The notes beneath the pieces were generated by a model. The model did no database searches. It had not been told where the DNA came from and saw nothing but the letters and a program-made list of their open reading frames with translations. A stretch of DNA of 64,000 bases, taken from positions 4,464,001 through 4,528,000 of the forward strand of contig NZ_AP024237.1 in assembly GCF_016592155.1 (NCBI RefSeq), given 5' to 3'. Of the stretch, positions 62,919 through 64,000 are shown piece by piece. The translations under genes were made by a program, and so were the position numbers. The stretch's first letter is position 1; each line of letters starts with the position of its first letter. This DNA is from Mycobacterium heckeshornense (GTDB lineage: Bacteria; Actinomycetota; Actinomycetes; Mycobacteriales; Mycobacteriaceae).

Positions 62919-62924
62919 AGCGTA
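62919..62924 (-). promoter_or_regulatory. -10 box TACGCT for ttfA (leaderless)
   Basis: Ends 7 nt before ATG 62911; identical to the box before the SDR gene at 62060. Confidence 0.45.
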
Positions 62925-63000
62925 TCTGCTGTTAGCCCCGAACCGGGAATGTCAGCAGGTCACAACCGAATGAAGGTTTGCTAGCCGCCCTCGCCGAGCA

Positions 63001-63046
63001 GACGCAGAATCGCACCCGCAAGGCCTTGCGGGTGCGATTCTGCGTC
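63001..63046. terminator. 46-bp perfect palindrome between clpB and ttfA
   Basis: Positions 63001-63023 and 63024-63046 are exact reverse complements with no spacer, centred on AAGGCCTT. It lies 17 bp after the clpB stop, so a long GC-rich hairpin without a U tract is the likely clpB terminator. Perfect symmetry means it could act on both strands. Confidence 0.65.
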
Positions 63047-63062
63047 TTTCGCGGTCCGGCCG

Positions 63063-64000
63063 TTAGCCCAGGATCAGCGAATCGCCGTCCGGGCTGACGT
63101 TGACCGGCACCGTGTCACCGTCGTGCACCTGGCCGGCGAGCAGCATCTTGGCCAGCTGGTCGCCGATGGCCTGCTGCACCAGGCGCCGCAGCGGGCGCGC
63201 CCCGTAGACCGGGTCGAACCCGCGCTGCGCGAGCCAGCGCTTGGCCTGCAGCGACACCTCCAAGGTGAGCCGCCGCTGCGCCAGCCGCTTGCCCAGCTGC
63301 TCGAGCTGGATGTCGACGATCTGCACCAGCTCCTCCGGGTTGAGCCCGTCGAAGATCAGCACGTCGTCGAGCCGGTTGATGAACTCCGGCTTGAACGTCG
63401 CCCGCACCGCGGCCATCACCTGCTCCTCGCTGCCGCCCGACCCGAGGTTGGACGTCAGGATCAGGATGGTGTTGCGGAAGTCGACCGTGCGGCCCTGACC
63501 GTCGGTCAGCCGACCCTCGTCGAGCACCTGCAGCAGCACGTCGAACACGTCCTGGTGGGCCTTCTCGATCTCGTCGAACAGCACCACCGTGTAGGGCCGT
63601 CGGCGCACCGCCTCGGTCAGCTGGCCGCCGGACTCGTAGCCGACGTAGCCGGGCGGGGCCCCGATCAGCCGGGCCACCGAGTGCCGCTCGCCGTACTCGC
63701 TCATGTCGATGCGGACCATCGCACGCTCGTCGTCGAACAGGAACTCGGCCAGCGCCTTGGCCAGCTCGGTCTTTCCGACGCCGGTCGGGCCAAGGAACAT
63801 GAACGCCCCGGTCGGTCGGTTGGGGTCGGACACGCCGGCCCGGCTGCGCCGCACCGCATCCGAGACCGCCTGCACTGCCTTCTTCTGCCCGACGACCCGC
63901 TTGCTCAACTCGTCTTCCATCCGCAGCAGCTTGGCGGTCTCGCCTTCCAGCAGCCGCCCGGCCGGGATACCGGTCCACGCCGACACCACCTCCGCGATAT
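63063..64000 (-). CDS. clpB: ClpB disaggregase, C-terminal part (runs off the window)
   Basis: The last roughly 312 residues of ClpB, continuing past the window edge. Present are the second AAA+ module: Walker [15 protein letters not shown], Walker [12 protein letters not shown], the pore loop [11 protein letters not shown], sensor 1 LTSNLG, and the Arg finger region FINRLDD, ending in the D2 small domain. ClpB rescues aggregated proteins with DnaK. The N-terminal domain, first AAA+ module and most of the coiled-coil lie outside. Confidence 0.97.
   Translation of the reverse strand, partial: IAEVVSAWTGIPAGRLLEGETAKLLRMEDELSKRVVGQKKAVQAVSDAVRRSRAGVSDPNRPTGAFMFLGPTGVGKTELAKALAEFLFDDERAMVRIDMSEYGERHSVARLIGAPPGYVGYESGGQLTEAVRRRPYTVVLFDEIEKAHQDVFDVLLQVLDEGRLTDGQGRTVDFRNTILILTSNLGSGGSEEQVMAAVRATFKPEFINRLDDVLIFDGLNPEELVQIVDIQLEQLGKRLAQRRLTLEVSLQAKRWLAQRGFDPVYGARPLRRLVQQAIGDQLAKMLLAGQVHDGDTVPVNVSPDGDSLILG

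Overview
The window is GC-rich, gene-dense actinobacterial DNA and is almost certainly from a Mycobacterium. It carries the F420-dependent glucose-6-phosphate dehydrogenase fgd1, pknG with its partner genes glnX and glnH, the trehalose-monomycolate transport factor ttfA, LpqL-type lipoproteins, relics of the mycobacterial 13E12 repeat family, and many start codons placed 6-8 nt after a TANNNT box, as in leaderless mycobacterial transcripts. It is not M. tuberculosis itself: several genes are added and the gene order differs. The species cannot be fixed from the sequence alone.

Layout. (1) 0-2.4 kb: a flavin monooxygenase, then a decayed stretch ending in a 13E12 C-terminal relic. (2) 2.4-22.5 kb: a block matching the M. 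tuberculosis lpqL-to-Rv0406c region: two tandem M28 peptidase lipoproteins, a MEDS/ATPase protein, a GDSL-type hydrolase, thiamine genes thiO-thiS-thiG behind a TPP riboswitch and divergent from thiE, mutT3, glnX-glnH-pknG (amino-acid sensing to PknG), then the opposite-strand chain fgd1-pta-ackA ending in a PknD-like receptor whose kinase domain lacks key catalytic residues. (3) 22.5-41.5 kb: an accessory stretch with a twice-frameshifted methyltransferase, a four-gene acyl-CoA catabolic operon with its own TetR regulator, a second 13E12 relic, an LGFP lipoprotein, another TetR, amt-glnB (ammonium uptake), cysD-cysNC (sulfate activation), a YihY membrane protein, a short-chain dehydrogenase, and a large basic amino-acid decarboxylase overlapping an NDH-2 dehydrogenase. 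(4) 41.5-48 kb: a glycoside hydrolase, metZ-rhodanese-purT, an HxlR regulator with a methyltransferase, and a vapBC module. (5) 48-64 kb: housekeeping genes in the M. tuberculosis Rv0356c-Rv0365c and Rv0380c-Rv0384c order (purA, M50 protease, CDF metal exporter, fba, DedA, a fused succinyl-CoA transferase, GH76 hydrolase, TrmH methyltransferase, pyrE, ttfA), ending inside clpB.

How the genes fit together. Sulfur assimilation (cysD/cysNC, metZ, a rhodanese), nitrogen supply (amt, glnB), purine and pyrimidine synthesis (purT, purA, pyrE) and thiamine synthesis give the window a strong anabolic character. Ack-Pta, the CoA transferase and the FadE operon handle acyl groups. No CRISPR array, rRNA, tRNA, intact insertion sequence or prophage was seen. 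The best second-look items are the pseudokinase receptor in the fgd1-pta-ackA operon, the symmetric divergent thi promoter with a one-sided riboswitch, the 12-bp palindromic operator before the metal exporter, the two 13E12 relics, and the 46-bp perfect palindrome between clpB and ttfA.
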